DNA of 64,000 bases from Acinetobacter junii CIP 64.5 (GCF_000368765.1 NZ_KB849653.1:256001-320000); one strand, 5' to 3'. Counted from the stretch's first letter, positions 37,696-47,685 are shown. Numbers and translations: made by a program. The notes: a model not told the origin generated them from the sequence alone.

Positions 37696-37715
37696 TTTAG
37701 AGTAAATACTCTAAA
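37696..37715. promoter_or_regulatory. candidate TetR operator palindrome
   Basis: TTTAGAGTAAATACTCTAAA has perfect 9-bp arms around an AA centre. It lies 38 bp upstream of the aldehyde dehydrogenase start and 65 bp upstream of the divergent TetR start, the expected place for the operator. Confidence 0.7.
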
Positions 37716-37779
37716 GTGTCAAGTCGCTTTATGAGTTTGCTTTATAACCTATTGATAATGTTATAGATGGTTAAAAACG

Positions 37780-38481
37780 ATGTCGCACGCTAAACCGAAC
37801 AAAACTAAAGATAGAATTTTGCAAATCAGTTTGCAGTTGTTTAATGAGCGTGGAGAGCGTTCGGTTACAACCAATCATATTGCGGCTGAGCTGGGGATTA
37901 GCCCTGGCAACTTGTATTATCACTTTCGTAATAAACAAGAAATTATCAAAGAGTTGGCTCAGCAATATCAGGCTGAGACATTGGAAATGTTAGCCTTACC
38001 CGTTGATCGTCCACTCAATGCAAACGATAAAATTAGTTATTTTCAGGTGTTGAGCAACCAACTTTGGGCTTATCGCTTTATTCATCGTGATGTTTATCAT
38101 CTTGTAGAAAATAACGAAGACTTTAGAAAAATCTACCCGCGATTTGCTGGGCAAGTGATGCAGCAAGGGCAAAAGATTTATCGTGCCTTTGTGGATGCTG
38201 GTCTGATGAAGATGACCGATTCTGAAATTGAGGCATTGATTATTAACTTGTGGATCGTTCTTACCAACTGGACTAACTTCTTGTACATGTCTGGGCATAT
38301 CAGTGATAACACACACTTAGAAGAAAAGTGGGTTTGGCAAGCATTGAGACAGATGGTGTTTTTAGAAGGACCATATTTAATGGGTGAAAGTCGTCAAACT
38401 TATGAACAGTTGCTCCAGTCACTTGGTCCATCCGATTTGTTTGCAAGTTTATCCAACCTTAAAAATGACGATGAGTCGTGA
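37780..38481 (+). CDS. TetR-family transcriptional regulator
   Basis: This 233-residue regulator has an N-terminal helix-turn-helix (residues about 8-55: KDRILQISLQLFNERGERSV then IAAELGISPGNLYYHFRNKQ) and a longer C-terminal ligand domain. It is divergent from the aldehyde dehydrogenase, and the palindrome between them is a plausible shared operator, so autoregulation and repression of the dehydrogenase are likely. The inducer is unknown. Confidence 0.9.
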   Translation: MSHAKPNKTKDRILQISLQLFNERGERSVTTNHIAAELGISPGNLYYHFRNKQEIIKELAQQYQAETLEMLALPVDRPLNANDKISYFQVLSNQLWAYRFIHRDVYHLVENNEDFRKIYPRFAGQVMQQGQKIYRAFVDAGLMKMTDSEIEALIINLWIVLTNWTNFLYMSGHISDNTHLEEKWVWQALRQMVFLEGPYLMGESRQTYEQLLQSLGPSDLFASLSNLKNDDES

Positions 38482-38563
38482 TCAGGTATTTAGTCAGACG
38501 CAAAAAAGAGCTAGAATGCTCGGCTTGATTTTTAATTTGATTTGAATAAGTGATATTAACCAC

Positions 38564-39430
38564 ATGAACACGACCACTGCCAATACAGCACGTTTACTGA
38601 TTACTTGTGAAGACAAGCCGGGAATCGTGCAAGCTGTATCGAGCTTTTTGTATCATCAGGGAGCAAACATTACCGCACTTGATCAATACGCGACAGAAGC
38701 TCAGGGCGGACGTTATTTTATGCGTGTTGAATTTGAACTGGATCATTTGCAATCTCGTAAAGAAGCCTTGATGCAAACGTTTGCTGCTAACGTTGCTGAA
38801 CGTTATGAAATGCAGTGGAAACTGACTTTTGTAAATGAATTGAAGAAAGTTGGTATTTTGGTTTCAAAAGTTGATCATGCTTTATTAGAGCTTTTATGGC
38901 GTCATGCACGTGGATCATTGCCATGTGAAATTACTCAAGTCATTTCAAACCATCCTGATTTGCGTGATGCTGTTGAAAACTTTGGTATCCCATTTCACGT
39001 TGTGCCAGTGAATAAAGACAATAAAGTTGAAGCTTATGCACAGATCAATGACATGATGCAGGGCAACGATTTATTAATCTTAGCCCGTTATATGCAGATC
39101 TTAAGCGAAGATTTTGTTGCTCAATGGGAAATGAAGATTATCAATATTCATCATTCATTCTTACCTGCTTTCGTGGGTGCAAACCCATATAAACAAGCAT
39201 ATGAGAAAGGGGTGAAACTGATTGGAGCAACTGCGCATTATGTCACAGCTGATCTTGATCAGGGACCAATCATTGAGCAGGACGTTGAACGTGTAAGCCA
39301 TGATTATAACGTCGAACAATTACGTGAGCTTGGTGAAGACGTTGAACGTAACGTGTTGGCACGTGCGGTCAAATGGCATTTAGAAGACCGTATTATTGTT
39401 GATGGCAACAAAACCGTTGTTTTTCAATAA
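38564..39430 (+). CDS. purU: formyltetrahydrofolate deformylase
   Basis: PurU hydrolyses 10-formyl-THF to THF and formate, balancing one-carbon pools for purine synthesis. The 288-residue protein has an N-terminal ACT domain (about 10-90, starting LLITCEDKPGIVQAVSSFLY) and a formyltransferase-like catalytic domain. Its catalytic signature includes NIHHSFLPAFVGANPY near 193-208 and the downstream Asp in VTADLDQGPII. A terminator closes the gene. Confidence 0.95.
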   Translation: MNTTTANTARLLITCEDKPGIVQAVSSFLYHQGANITALDQYATEAQGGRYFMRVEFELDHLQSRKEALMQTFAANVAERYEMQWKLTFVNELKKVGILVSKVDHALLELLWRHARGSLPCEITQVISNHPDLRDAVENFGIPFHVVPVNKDNKVEAYAQINDMMQGNDLLILARYMQILSEDFVAQWEMKIINIHHSFLPAFVGANPYKQAYEKGVKLIGATAHYVTADLDQGPIIEQDVERVSHDYNVEQLRELGEDVERNVLARAVKWHLEDRIIVDGNKTVVFQ

Positions 39431-39445
39431 ATAAATTAAAAAAAT

Positions 39446-39475
39446 AAAGCATGCATAAACGCGTGCTTTTTTTTA
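39446..39475 (+). terminator. terminator after purU
   Basis: AAAGCATGC pairs with GCGTGCTTT (one G-U) across a six-base loop, followed by eight T residues. Confidence 0.85.
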
Positions 39476-39557
39476 TGTATTTATTGTAATGTTATAACAT
39501 TGGTTTTGTCGGTGACTTGTTGTGAACTAATCGGCAGATTCACAAAAAAATAGTTGC

Positions 39558-39578
39558 AAATGAAAACACTTCTCATTT
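39558..39578 (+). promoter_or_regulatory. candidate Fur box upstream of tonB
   Basis: AAATGA (39558-39563) and TCATTT (39573-39578) form an imperfect palindrome of the kind AATGATAAT-N-ATTATCATT. It lies about 85-105 bp before the tonB start, in an otherwise gene-free stretch. Confidence 0.5.
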
Positions 39579-39663
39579 ATTATTACGGCACTTTTATTGT
39601 TCTATCCGATGATTGAAATCGCTTTTTCGAAAGTATCATCATCTATTAGGTACTTAGATTCTT

Positions 39664-40422
39664 ATGAGTCAATCTCCTGCTACATTCAACGCACCTTATT
39701 CGATGAAAAAGAAAGTCATCGCTGCTCTTGTTGCAGTTGTGATTGGACACGCTGGCGTTTTGTGGGCGGTGAGTCACATGAAAACGATTGAACTGCGACC
39801 AATCGAAAAAGAGCCTTTAAAAGTAAAGTTTGTTAAAATTAAAGAAGTCACACAGCCTGAATTACCTAAACCGAAAGAACAACCAAAACCTGAACCTAAA
39901 AAAGAGGTGAAAGAAGTCAAGGTTGTTGATAAACCTTTACCTCCACCGCCTAAAAAAGTTGAAAAAGTTCAGCAAGTCAAAACTGAAACACCAAAACAAG
40001 TGATTCAGAAAACAGAACCGAAAGTCGAACCTAAGATTGAAACGAAAGTTGTCAGTACTGTCGTAACAGAAAAAGTGGTTGAAAAGTCTCAACCTGTTCA
40101 AGAAGTTGTGAAACCACAACCTGCGGCTGACCCATCACCAAAACGTGTTTCAATTGGAGGTGCTGGTATTCAATGGAGCCGTTCGCCAAAAGTTTCATTT
40201 ACCCCGAGAGATTTAGAAAATCAGACTCGTTTGATTACGGTGTATATTGAAGCTGATGAGAAAGGTCGAGTGACTACGGCACGTATTACCCGTAGTAGTG
40301 GCTTACCGAATTTAGATGAAAAAGCATTACGTGCAGTGCGAAATGCTAAATTTAAACCGTATATGGAAAATGGCGTTGCTTACCCGATTAAAACAGAGCA
40401 ACCGTTTGAGTTTAATCCTTAA
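39664..40422 (+). CDS. tonB: TonB energy-transducing protein
   Basis: TonB spans the periplasm and powers outer-membrane receptors with energy from ExbBD. The 252-residue product has an N-terminal anchor (VIAALVAVVIGHAGVLWAV near 18-36) and a long Pro/Glu/Lys-rich region (about 55-155) typical of TonB. The C-terminal domain (about 165-252) has TRLITVYIEADEKGRV and YPIKTEQPFEFNP. exbB and exbD follow immediately, so this is the complete energiser. A Fur-like site upstream fits iron control. An alternative first Met is MKKKVIA at about residue 14. Confidence 0.93.
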   Translation: MSQSPATFNAPYSMKKKVIAALVAVVIGHAGVLWAVSHMKTIELRPIEKEPLKVKFVKIKEVTQPELPKPKEQPKPEPKKEVKEVKVVDKPLPPPPKKVEKVQQVKTETPKQVIQKTEPKVEPKIETKVVSTVVTEKVVEKSQPVQEVVKPQPAADPSPKRVSIGGAGIQWSRSPKVSFTPRDLENQTRLITVYIEADEKGRVTTARITRSSGLPNLDEKALRAVRNAKFKPYMENGVAYPIKTEQPFEFNP

Positions 40423-40464
40423 TCAATTTGAGTCCTTGTGACAGATTAAATCAGGAGTTCGTAT

Positions 40465-41085
40465 ATGAACTTTTCAGTTTATTGGCAACATGCAGATGCA
40501 GTAAGTAAAACTCTGTATTTCATCCTTTTAGCAATGTCGATTGCAACGTGGACGATTTTTATTCTACGTTTAATGGGAACTCGCCAATTAAAACAACAGG
40601 CTTATGCTCAACTTGCTCAAGCTTTGACGTCGCTCAAATCTAAACTACAACCATTGACGTTTGAACAACGTAAAGCGGTTGCTGAGCAAGCATTGTTGCG
40701 TCAAATTTCTGCTGAAAAGTCTCAAGCGGAAAAGGGCGTATCTGTATTGGGTACCATTGCTTCGATCGCACCATTCGTTGGTTTGTTTGGTACAGTCTGG
40801 GGAATCTTCCACGCGCTTGTTGCTGTCGGTAAGAGCGGTCAAGCAGGTTTAGCTCAAGTAGCAACACCAGTGGGTGAGGCATTGATTATGACGGGTCTTG
40901 GTCTTGCAGTTGCAATTCCTGCGGTACTTGCTTATAACATCTGTGTACGTTTCAATCGTGGTTTAGCACATGACTTACAAGATCAGGCACATAGTTTATT
41001 GATCGATACGATGTTGCAACAAGAAAGCACGACGAAAACCGAAGCTAAAGCGACTCAACAAAGTTTAGTTGGAGGTCAAGCTTAA
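40465..41085 (+). CDS. exbB: ExbB-type proton channel subunit (MotA/TolQ/ExbB family)
   Basis: This 206-residue inner-membrane protein has three membrane segments (near 16-35, 97-118 and 138-160) and the family core SVLGTIASIAPFVGLFGTVWGIFHAL. ExbB and ExbD form the proton channel that energises TonB. It follows tonB with a 42-bp gap and is one base from exbD, so the three are an operon. Confidence 0.93.
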   Translation: MNFSVYWQHADAVSKTLYFILLAMSIATWTIFILRLMGTRQLKQQAYAQLAQALTSLKSKLQPLTFEQRKAVAEQALLRQISAEKSQAEKGVSVLGTIASIAPFVGLFGTVWGIFHALVAVGKSGQAGLAQVATPVGEALIMTGLGLAVAIPAVLAYNICVRFNRGLAHDLQDQAHSLLIDTMLQQESTTKTEAKATQQSLVGGQA

Positions 41086-41086
41086 A

Positions 41087-41491
41087 ATGGGTTTCCAATT
41101 GGGTGAAGACCACGACAGTGGTATGAATGAGATGAATCTCATTCCTCTGATCGACATTATGTTGGTATTGATGATTATTTTCTTAGTCACAGCAACGGTT
41201 GCTAACCCATCAATTCCATTAAGCTTGCCAAAAACCACGGCTGAAATTATTGATCCACCGCCGAAAGCCATCACCATTAGCATTAATCAAAATGGCGAAG
41301 TTGCTTGGGATGCTCAGATAATAAGTTTAGAAGAGCTAGAAAAGCGCTTCCAAGAAGCGGGGCAGGCTGAACAAAAACCTACGGTTCAACTGCGTGCAGA
41401 TAAAGAGTCGAAATATGATACGGTTGCTCAGGTGATGTCGCGTGCTAGTGAAGCAGGTTTGAGTGATATTGCCTTTGTCAGTGAAAATTAA
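41087..41491 (+). CDS. exbD: ExbD biopolymer transport protein
   Basis: This 134-residue protein has one N-terminal membrane segment (LIPLIDIMLVLMIIFLVTA) that includes the essential Asp. A periplasmic domain with VQLRADKESKYDTVAQVM, typical of ExbD/TolR, follows. I chose ATG 41087 since GGAGG lies upstream and the start abuts the exbB stop. A terminator follows at 41507-41537. Confidence 0.93.
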   Translation: MGFQLGEDHDSGMNEMNLIPLIDIMLVLMIIFLVTATVANPSIPLSLPKTTAEIIDPPPKAITISINQNGEVAWDAQIISLEELEKRFQEAGQAEQKPTVQLRADKESKYDTVAQVMSRASEAGLSDIAFVSEN

Positions 41492-41506
41492 AATGATTTA
41501 GGATTT

Positions 41507-41537
41507 AAAAAAGCAACTCATCGAGTTGCTTTTTTTA
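41507..41537. terminator. bidirectional terminator between exbD and msrA
   Basis: AAGCAACTC pairs with GAGTTGCTT across a three-base loop, with A- and T-runs on the two sides. Confidence 0.9.
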
Positions 41538-41540
41538 TGT

Positions 41541-42065
41541 CTATTCTGTTTTAAGAAGCTCAGTAAACTTACAGCGTAGTTTAGAGAGCTTTGGGGGAAT
41601 GCTAAAATTGCAGTAACCTTGTGAAGGATTGCGCGCATAAAAATTTTGATGATAATCTTCAGCTGGGTAGAACGTTGGCACGGGGCTTAGCTCTGTAACA
41701 ATATTTAAACCCTCACTGATTAGGTTTTCAATCATTTGCTGCGCTTGTGCTTTTTGATCATCATTAAAATAATAGATGACAGAGCGATATTGCGTACCAA
41801 TATCATTCCCTTGACGATTTAATGTTGTTGGATCATGTGTGGCAAAAAATACATTTAATAAATCACTATAACTGATTTGCTGTTCATCAAAGTCAATTTG
41901 CACGACTTCAGCATGTTGAGTATCACCTTGGCATACTTGTTCATAACTTGGGTTTGCAATATGACCACCGGCGTAGCCACTCACGACTTTTTCAACACCT
42001 TTAAGTTGTAGAAAAACAGCTTCTACACACCAAAAACAACCACCGCCAAATAAAGCTTGTTGCAT
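41541..42065 (-). CDS. msrA: peptide-methionine (S)-S-oxide reductase A
   Basis: MsrA repairs methionine sulfoxide in proteins. The 174-residue product opens [18 protein letters not shown], where GCFWC holds the catalytic Cys. [10 protein letters not shown] and PAEDYHQNF follow as expected. I chose ATG 42065 because GGGGAG lies just upstream; the frame opens from a TTG at 42077 but the extension is not like the family. It converges with exbD. Confidence 0.94.
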   Translation of the reverse strand: MQQALFGGGCFWCVEAVFLQLKGVEKVVSGYAGGHIANPSYEQVCQGDTQHAEVVQIDFDEQQISYSDLLNVFFATHDPTTLNRQGNDIGTQYRSVIYYFNDDQKAQAQQMIENLISEGLNIVTELSPVPTFYPAEDYHQNFYARNPSQGYCNFSIPPKLSKLRCKFTELLKTE

Positions 42066-42174
42066 GTAACTCCCCAATTTTTATTTTAAGAATGCTACTA
42101 AAGTAAACGAACCCAAAAAAAAGTAAAGCCCTAAGAGTCAGTTAAGTCTGTACTTTTTATGGGGTGAATTAGAT

Positions 42175-42621
42175 TTAATGGTGTATGTGCGCTGATGAGT
42201 TAAATTGAATCAGTACCTTTCCAGATTGATCGAGTAGTTGCAAAGTATTCGCCTTCAAACTGTAACGTTGTGTTTGCGATAAAGCATCTAAATATTGGCG
42301 TGAAATAGCAGCATTATCGCCTATACAAGCCATTTTGGTTGACATGACAGGTCCAAGTTTTAATTGATTATTTTCAGTTTTAAATGAACCGCGAATTCGG
42401 TTGCAACCATCTGATCCACTAAAGCTTTGAGTTGAACTTTCAAATTGAATATGTGGGCTATGAGGGTTATTACTTGAAGCAAGTTGTGTGCCTTGAATTT
42501 GTGTTGCAACCCAAGTGCTATGATCAAGCGTTTGAGTTGAGTTTAATGATGTTGTCGTAGCGCATGCATTCACGATGGCTGTAGTTGCTAAACCTAGGCT
42601 GATGAGAAATGGTTTTAACAT
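42175..42621 (-). CDS. META-domain lipoprotein (HslJ-like)
   Basis: This 148-residue protein has a signal peptide with a lipobox (IVNAC near residues 16-20). The META domain follows, with HSTWVATQIQGTQL, SGSDGCNRIRGSFKTENNQL and GPVMSTKMAC as hallmarks. Family members such as HslJ are linked to heat or novobiocin tolerance in E. coli; here the role is unknown. It is probably outer-membrane or periplasmic and is transcribed alone. Confidence 0.82.
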   Translation of the reverse strand: MLKPFLISLGLATTAIVNACATTTSLNSTQTLDHSTWVATQIQGTQLASSNNPHSPHIQFESSTQSFSGSDGCNRIRGSFKTENNQLKLGPVMSTKMACIGDNAAISRQYLDALSQTQRYSLKANTLQLLDQSGKVLIQFNSSAHIHH

Positions 42622-42711
42622 GATTTTATTTCCTCATTCATGTGAATATTTTATTTTAATTACGAATTGAAAAAATGAAGAATGGCTGTGGATTTCGTGT
42701 CGGTATGTAAT

Positions 42712-43767
42712 CTAATCTGCTGTTGGAATACCTAAACGGATTATTTTTGAGAAATTTTCACTACTTTGATCCATTTGTTGATCAAATTGCTCAGCACGAG
42801 GATTAATATGTGTTAAACGATACCAATCTTTTAAGCTGTAATTTTGGTTGAGCACTTCGAGATCATATAAATAATTAGGTAAGTATCCAGAGGCAAGCAA
42901 TCGATAATCTTTAGGTAATTGTTGGGGATTAATTGCTTGAGCCATATCAAATACCAGCGTAGTACAGTTACTGGTTAAAGTATTGTACCATTTTGCTTCT
43001 GCTCGTAATTCATCTGCCTTATGTAAATACTCTATAAATAATGCCTTACGTTGATCTGCGGGCATTTTGATTGGAAATAAATACACTTGCTCATGACGAA
43101 CGTTACTGCGTGTATACACAATATCTTTTTCATCTGATGCAACTAGGCTAAGTTCATATTTTCGAAAAAAACCTCCCACAGCAGAGAATTCTTCGCCTTT
43201 TTCTTTTCGGATTTCAATTGAGAAAACCAGAGGTTTTTGATCTGAAAAATCAAAACTTACTAGGGTGTGTGCAATCTGTGGACCCATCCAGTAGGAAGTA
43301 ATGACATTAACACCTGTGATTTTATTTAAATCTATTTTGCGATCTTCCCAGTGTATTTCATAGGTTCCATCTGTATGCCAGCTAAAGTTCCGAATATTAT
43401 GCAAATGGACAAGATCACCTTGTTTTTCATAGTAAAGCTGCTGTGCAACTTCAGGATCCCATTCGCGGTCTTGTTTCGCTTGAATGGAAAAATACCAGAT
43501 CAATGAACAAGCAAATGCAAGGCAGTAAATAATGATATCTGTGCGACGGCTGAAAAGATGACCACTAACGTATACACCAATTAGACTTAAAGCAAAAATG
43601 GTCCAGACCACAATCACAATACGACTGAAGACTGAACCAAGAGGCTGTTGGATCCAAAGTGCAAGACATAACCACACGCTAGACAGGACCACAAATAAGG
43701 TGAAAAGACTATGGAGCAGACCTATTCCTAAAGCGAGAAAAAACTCACGTGATCCAATATTCTGCAT
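42712..43767 (-). CDS. DUF4105 (Lnb N-terminal-like) membrane protein
   Basis: This 351-residue protein has N-terminal membrane segments (about 10-35, 42-65 and 72-92) and a large soluble domain. A likely nucleophile Cys is in TLTSNCTTLVFD near residue 265, with an acidic segment after it, which fits the DUF4105 family. DUF4105 is related to the Lnb lipoprotein acyl-transfer domain, so acyl or thiol chemistry is conceivable but not shown. It follows folA by 20 bp in the thyA-folA group. Confidence 0.72.
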   Translation of the reverse strand: MQNIGSREFFLALGIGLLHSLFTLFVVLSSVWLCLALWIQQPLGSVFSRIVIVVWTIFALSLIGVYVSGHLFSRRTDIIIYCLAFACSLIWYFSIQAKQDREWDPEVAQQLYYEKQGDLVHLHNIRNFSWHTDGTYEIHWEDRKIDLNKITGVNVITSYWMGPQIAHTLVSFDFSDQKPLVFSIEIRKEKGEEFSAVGGFFRKYELSLVASDEKDIVYTRSNVRHEQVYLFPIKMPADQRKALFIEYLHKADELRAEAKWYNTLTSNCTTLVFDMAQAINPQQLPKDYRLLASGYLPNYLYDLEVLNQNYSLKDWYRLTHINPRAEQFDQQMDQSSENFSKIIRLGIPTAD

Positions 43768-43787
43768 AGTCCTGTGCGATCCATTAT

Positions 43788-44297
43788 TTATTTTTGATAG
43801 GTCGCAAACTCAAACTTAACCAGCGATTTTTCATCTTGATGATGTTCTGAGTTTACTTTTTGGAAATCCTCAGAGATTTTCGGGTAATGTGCATCACCTT
43901 GTACATCTAAATCAACATGAGTCAATTCTAGACGATCAGCGATGTTGAGGGTTTGAGTGAAAATCTCTCCACCACCAATAATAAATACAGACGCTTTTTC
44001 AGAATGTTGTACGTCTGTAAGTGCTTCATTCAAGGCATCTTCAATGCTATAAGCGACCTTTACACCTTCAAATTGCCATAATGGATCACGAGTAATCACC
44101 CAATTCACACGATTAGGTAGCGCGCGACCCATAGACTCTAAAGTTTTACGACCCATGATGACAACGCCACCTTGAGTAATCGCTTTGAAATGTTTTAGAT
44201 CGGCAGAGATATGCCAAGGCAATGCATTGCCTTTGCCGATACAGTTGTTCTTATCCATTGCGACAACGTGAACAACTTCGATACCTTGCCATGCCAT
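43788..44297 (-). CDS. folA: dihydrofolate reductase
   Basis: FolA reduces dihydrofolate to THF with NADPH and is the trimethoprim target. The 169-residue chain is typical. MDKNNCIGKGNALPWHISAD contains the loop and active-site Trp, and VIMGRKTLESMGRALPNRVN binds the cofactor. It follows thyA by 20 bp, so the two are co-expressed; that is a natural pairing because ThyA makes the DHF that FolA recycles. Confidence 0.96.
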   Translation of the reverse strand: MAWQGIEVVHVVAMDKNNCIGKGNALPWHISADLKHFKAITQGGVVIMGRKTLESMGRALPNRVNWVITRDPLWQFEGVKVAYSIEDALNEALTDVQHSEKASVFIIGGGEIFTQTLNIADRLELTHVDLDVQGDAHYPKISEDFQKVNSEHHQDEKSLVKFEFATYQK

Positions 44298-44317
44298 TTT
44301 CTTGATCTCACTTATCG

Positions 44318-45160
44318 TTAAACTGCTACAGGTGCTTTAATTGCTGGATGTGATTCGTATCCTACGATTTCGATGTCTTCAAACTTAAAGTCGAAAATAT
44401 CTTTGACATCAGGATTGAGCTTTAACTGACATAACGGTAACGGTTCACGAGTAAGTTGTAATTTGGCTTGCTCAAAGTGGTTTGTATATAAGTGTGTATC
44501 ACCACCAGTCCAAACAAAGTCCCCAACATCTAAACCACAGACTTGAGCAATCATATGGGTGAGTAGGGCATAGCTAGCAATATTAAATGGCACACCTAAA
44601 AATACATCTGCACTACGTTGATAAAGTTGGCAAGAGAGTTTGTTATCATGCACAAAAAATTGGAACAGGGTATGACAAGGTGGTAAAGCAACCTTACCTG
44701 CCTCATTTGGATTCCAGCCCGAAACGATTAAGCGACGTGAATTCGGATTGGTTTTGATTTCATTGACGAGCCATTTAATTTGGTCAAAACCATTTTGTTG
44801 GTAACTACCATCTTCATTTTGAGTAGCACCAAAGTTACGCCACTGATGCCCATATACAGGACCAAGCTCACCTTCAGGTCGACCGAAGCGAGCAGTTTGC
44901 TCAGCAGTTGCCCATTCATCCCAAATAGTGACTTTATTGTCTTTGAGATATTGAACGTTAGTATCACCTTTGAGGAACCAAAGAAGCTCAATTACAATTG
45001 AACGAAAGTGAACTTTCTTAGTGGTTAGTAATGGAAAACCTTTAGAAAGATCAAAACGCATTTGATGACCAAATACTGAACGTGTACCTGTACCTGTACG
45101 GTCACCCTTGTCACCGCCATTGTCTAGGATATGTTGTAAAAGGTCTAAATATGTACGCAT
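44318..45160 (-). CDS. thyA: thymidylate synthase
   Basis: ThyA methylates dUMP to dTMP using methylene-THF. The 280-residue product begins [20 protein letters not shown] and shows [14 protein letters not shown] near residue 26. The catalytic Cys is in [13 protein letters not shown] near residue 157, and [20 protein letters not shown] is conserved. It is the first gene of the thyA-folA-DUF4105 run. Confidence 0.97.
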   Translation of the reverse strand: MRTYLDLLQHILDNGGDKGDRTGTGTRSVFGHQMRFDLSKGFPLLTTKKVHFRSIVIELLWFLKGDTNVQYLKDNKVTIWDEWATAEQTARFGRPEGELGPVYGHQWRNFGATQNEDGSYQQNGFDQIKWLVNEIKTNPNSRRLIVSGWNPNEAGKVALPPCHTLFQFFVHDNKLSCQLYQRSADVFLGVPFNIASYALLTHMIAQVCGLDVGDFVWTGGDTHLYTNHFEQAKLQLTREPLPLCQLKLNPDVKDIFDFKFEDIEIVGYESHPAIKAPVAV

Positions 45161-45280
45161 AACGCTCTCTAAAATCGTTTGTGAACTTACATGTTAAAAC
45201 AGCTTAATCTGCTCAACATCTTTGATAGGGAATGATACTTGATTATTCCTGCTTATAATATTTCTATTCTTTAAAAATAC

Positions 45281-45312
45281 AAAGAGCGCTCTATAAGCGC
45301 TCTTTGTTTCTG
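45281..45312 (-). terminator. terminator after xpt
   Basis: AAAGAGCGCT pairs with AGCGCTCTTT around a short loop, with an AT-rich T-tract on the minus strand. Confidence 0.8.
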
Positions 45313-45319
45313 GTCATCT

Positions 45320-45922
<603 letters not shown>

Positions 45923-45983
45923 TCAAGCAAAGGCATATTTTAAAAAGCATCCAAAAAATTGCAAGCTAAAATTGACCAGATGG

Positions 45984-46700
45984 TTAATTGGTTTTACCCG
46001 AATAGCCAGTCAATAATAGTCCATAGGATGATTTACCATCATTATGTGTCACTTTTACAGGAAGATAATCTAATTTTGGAGCTAACCAAAATACGGTATT
46101 TCGTTCAGGTTTGCTGTGTTGTAATACGACTTTGATCGTATTAAATGTTCCATAACTGGTTTTAATACTTTCAGTACCTTGTTTAATAAAACGTCGCTCA
46201 TCGACACCTTTCGCATCCGAAATATAATAACGTGGTTGTAAGGTATTGCCGTTTTTTAAATCTTCACGAACTTGTAACTCAGCATTTAACTCGTCCAAAA
46301 CACCAGCTTGCCAAGCAAAAGAACGTTTCTTGTCATCTTTTTGGGTGTTAATCACTTTAGCACTTGGATTGAAGTTAATATTCATCGTGTTGTTGTGCAC
46401 TAAAATTTTACTGGTGCGACTGAACTTTTGTGAAGTGATTTTGTTATCTGAGAAAGCAAACTGACTGGTTTCAGATGCAGAAGCAATACCACCCGCTTTA
46501 GCAACAAATTTATATGTCCAGTTGTTGCCTTGCTGAGATAATGTACGTGTTGCTGAACCTAAATTCTTGTTGTTATAACTAAATTGATAGCTCGCTTGGA
46601 ATGGCGCCATTGCATAGGCATGGCTAAAGAAGCTTGCACAAGCAAGTGTTGCAGAAGTTACCGTTGCAATACTCAAAAACTTAGTAAATTTGTTTGTCAT
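45984..46700 (-). CDS. secreted DUF3108-domain protein
   Basis: This 238-residue protein has a signal peptide (MTNKFTKFLSIATVTSATLACASFFSHAYA) and a beta-rich mature domain with the DUF3108 pattern, including FQASYQFSYNNKNLGSATRTL and TVFWLAPKLDYLPVKVTHNDG. The family is periplasmic or outer-membrane associated, with unknown function. I chose ATG 46700. It is transcribed alone. Confidence 0.82.
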   Translation of the reverse strand: MTNKFTKFLSIATVTSATLACASFFSHAYAMAPFQASYQFSYNNKNLGSATRTLSQQGNNWTYKFVAKAGGIASASETSQFAFSDNKITSQKFSRTSKILVHNNTMNINFNPSAKVINTQKDDKKRSFAWQAGVLDELNAELQVREDLKNGNTLQPRYYISDAKGVDERRFIKQGTESIKTSYGTFNTIKVVLQHSKPERNTVFWLAPKLDYLPVKVTHNDGKSSYGLLLTGYSGKTN

Positions 46701-46895
46701 AGCATTTTGTGTCCTTTGGATGAGCATTTGATGGGATCATCCAGATATCATTACGATTTGTTGTTATTATGCCTGTAGATTATGAAGAAAAGATCAGGTT
46801 TTTTACTAAGCGCTTGTTAATTTTTCGTATTAATCATGAAGTTGGAGATTTCTGTGGCAGAGTATAAATAACATGCTGCCACAGGATGTTTGGAA

Positions 46896-47573
46896 TTATC
46901 TTTTTGAGTCTTTTTGCTGGATTGGGGTAACTTCGCTAATATCTAAATCATCTTCCTCATCAAATTCATTGGATGGGGAGAGGATCGCTGTAAGATTCAC
47001 ATTTCCCCAAACAATTAATTCTGCTGGTCGGACACGTGCACGATTTACATGCACCTTACTCAGGGTCTCAATAATACTTGGCTTTTTACTAAACCAGCGA
47101 TTTAAATCTAGATAAAGTAAATCATCTTTTACGGTTACGACTTCAAAGTGTTCTAAAATTTTCCCTAAAGGATCTTCCTCACGAAACTTTTGGTAATACC
47201 AAATCGCAAGATGAAAGCCCCATTTTTGGAAAATGTTTTTGAAACTCGCTTCAATCACTTGAGTGTTACTGATTTGCTCAAAAACCATAAGTTGAACATC
47301 TTTATTCATTTCCATCTGCAACAGCTTTAAATCAACAGAAAGGGTAGTATGCAGACCTTTGACGTCTATCGTCGAGTACAGTCTTAACCAACCATCATAT
47401 AAATCAGCATGCAGGTCTTTAATGATTTTAACTTTTTCGGTGACATAACGCTCCATCGTCGCGTTCACAAATACTTGTGAAAGCGAAAAATCTCTCTCTT
47501 CTTCGATGAATTCTTCGGCTTTTTGGTAAACTTTACGTAGACGTTTAACAACAGATGAAATTAGCGTTTGCAT
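46896..47573 (-). CDS. conserved protein of unknown function
   Basis: This 225-residue soluble protein has no signal or membrane segment. The first 30 residues are charged and helical (LRKVYQKAEEFIEEERDFSL). The middle is mixed alpha-beta with repeated LHADLYDG/STIDVKGLHTTLSVDL. The end is very acidic (EFDEEDDLDISEVTPIQQKDSKR). I do not recognise it. It is divergent from the TonB-like gene across a 244-bp gap with a palindrome. Confidence 0.55.
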   Translation of the reverse strand: MQTLISSVVKRLRKVYQKAEEFIEEERDFSLSQVFVNATMERYVTEKVKIIKDLHADLYDGWLRLYSTIDVKGLHTTLSVDLKLLQMEMNKDVQLMVFEQISNTQVIEASFKNIFQKWGFHLAIWYYQKFREEDPLGKILEHFEVVTVKDDLLYLDLNRWFSKKPSIIETLSKVHVNRARVRPAELIVWGNVNLTAILSPSNEFDEEDDLDISEVTPIQQKDSKR

Positions 47574-47663
47574 AAAAGTTGTTCCAGAAAGTGAATTGTT
47601 TTAGATAGCAATGCCACGATCTTTGTAATAACTAAAAAATAAAAATAAATTTCTGACTTGCAG

Positions 47664-47685
47664 TGTAGCAAAATTAATTGCTACA
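47664..47685. repeat. 22-bp palindrome between a hypothetical and a TonB-like gene
   Basis: TGTAGCAA (47664-47671) is matched by TTGCTACA (47678-47685) with an AATTAA centre, a perfect 8-bp inverted repeat. It is a possible operator or hairpin, about 90 bp upstream of the divergent gene on the left and 135 bp from the gene on the right. Confidence 0.55.

Noticed and set aside
39597..39791. Short plus-strand ORF overlapping the start of tonB
   Set aside because: It lies mostly inside tonB in another frame and shows no family features.
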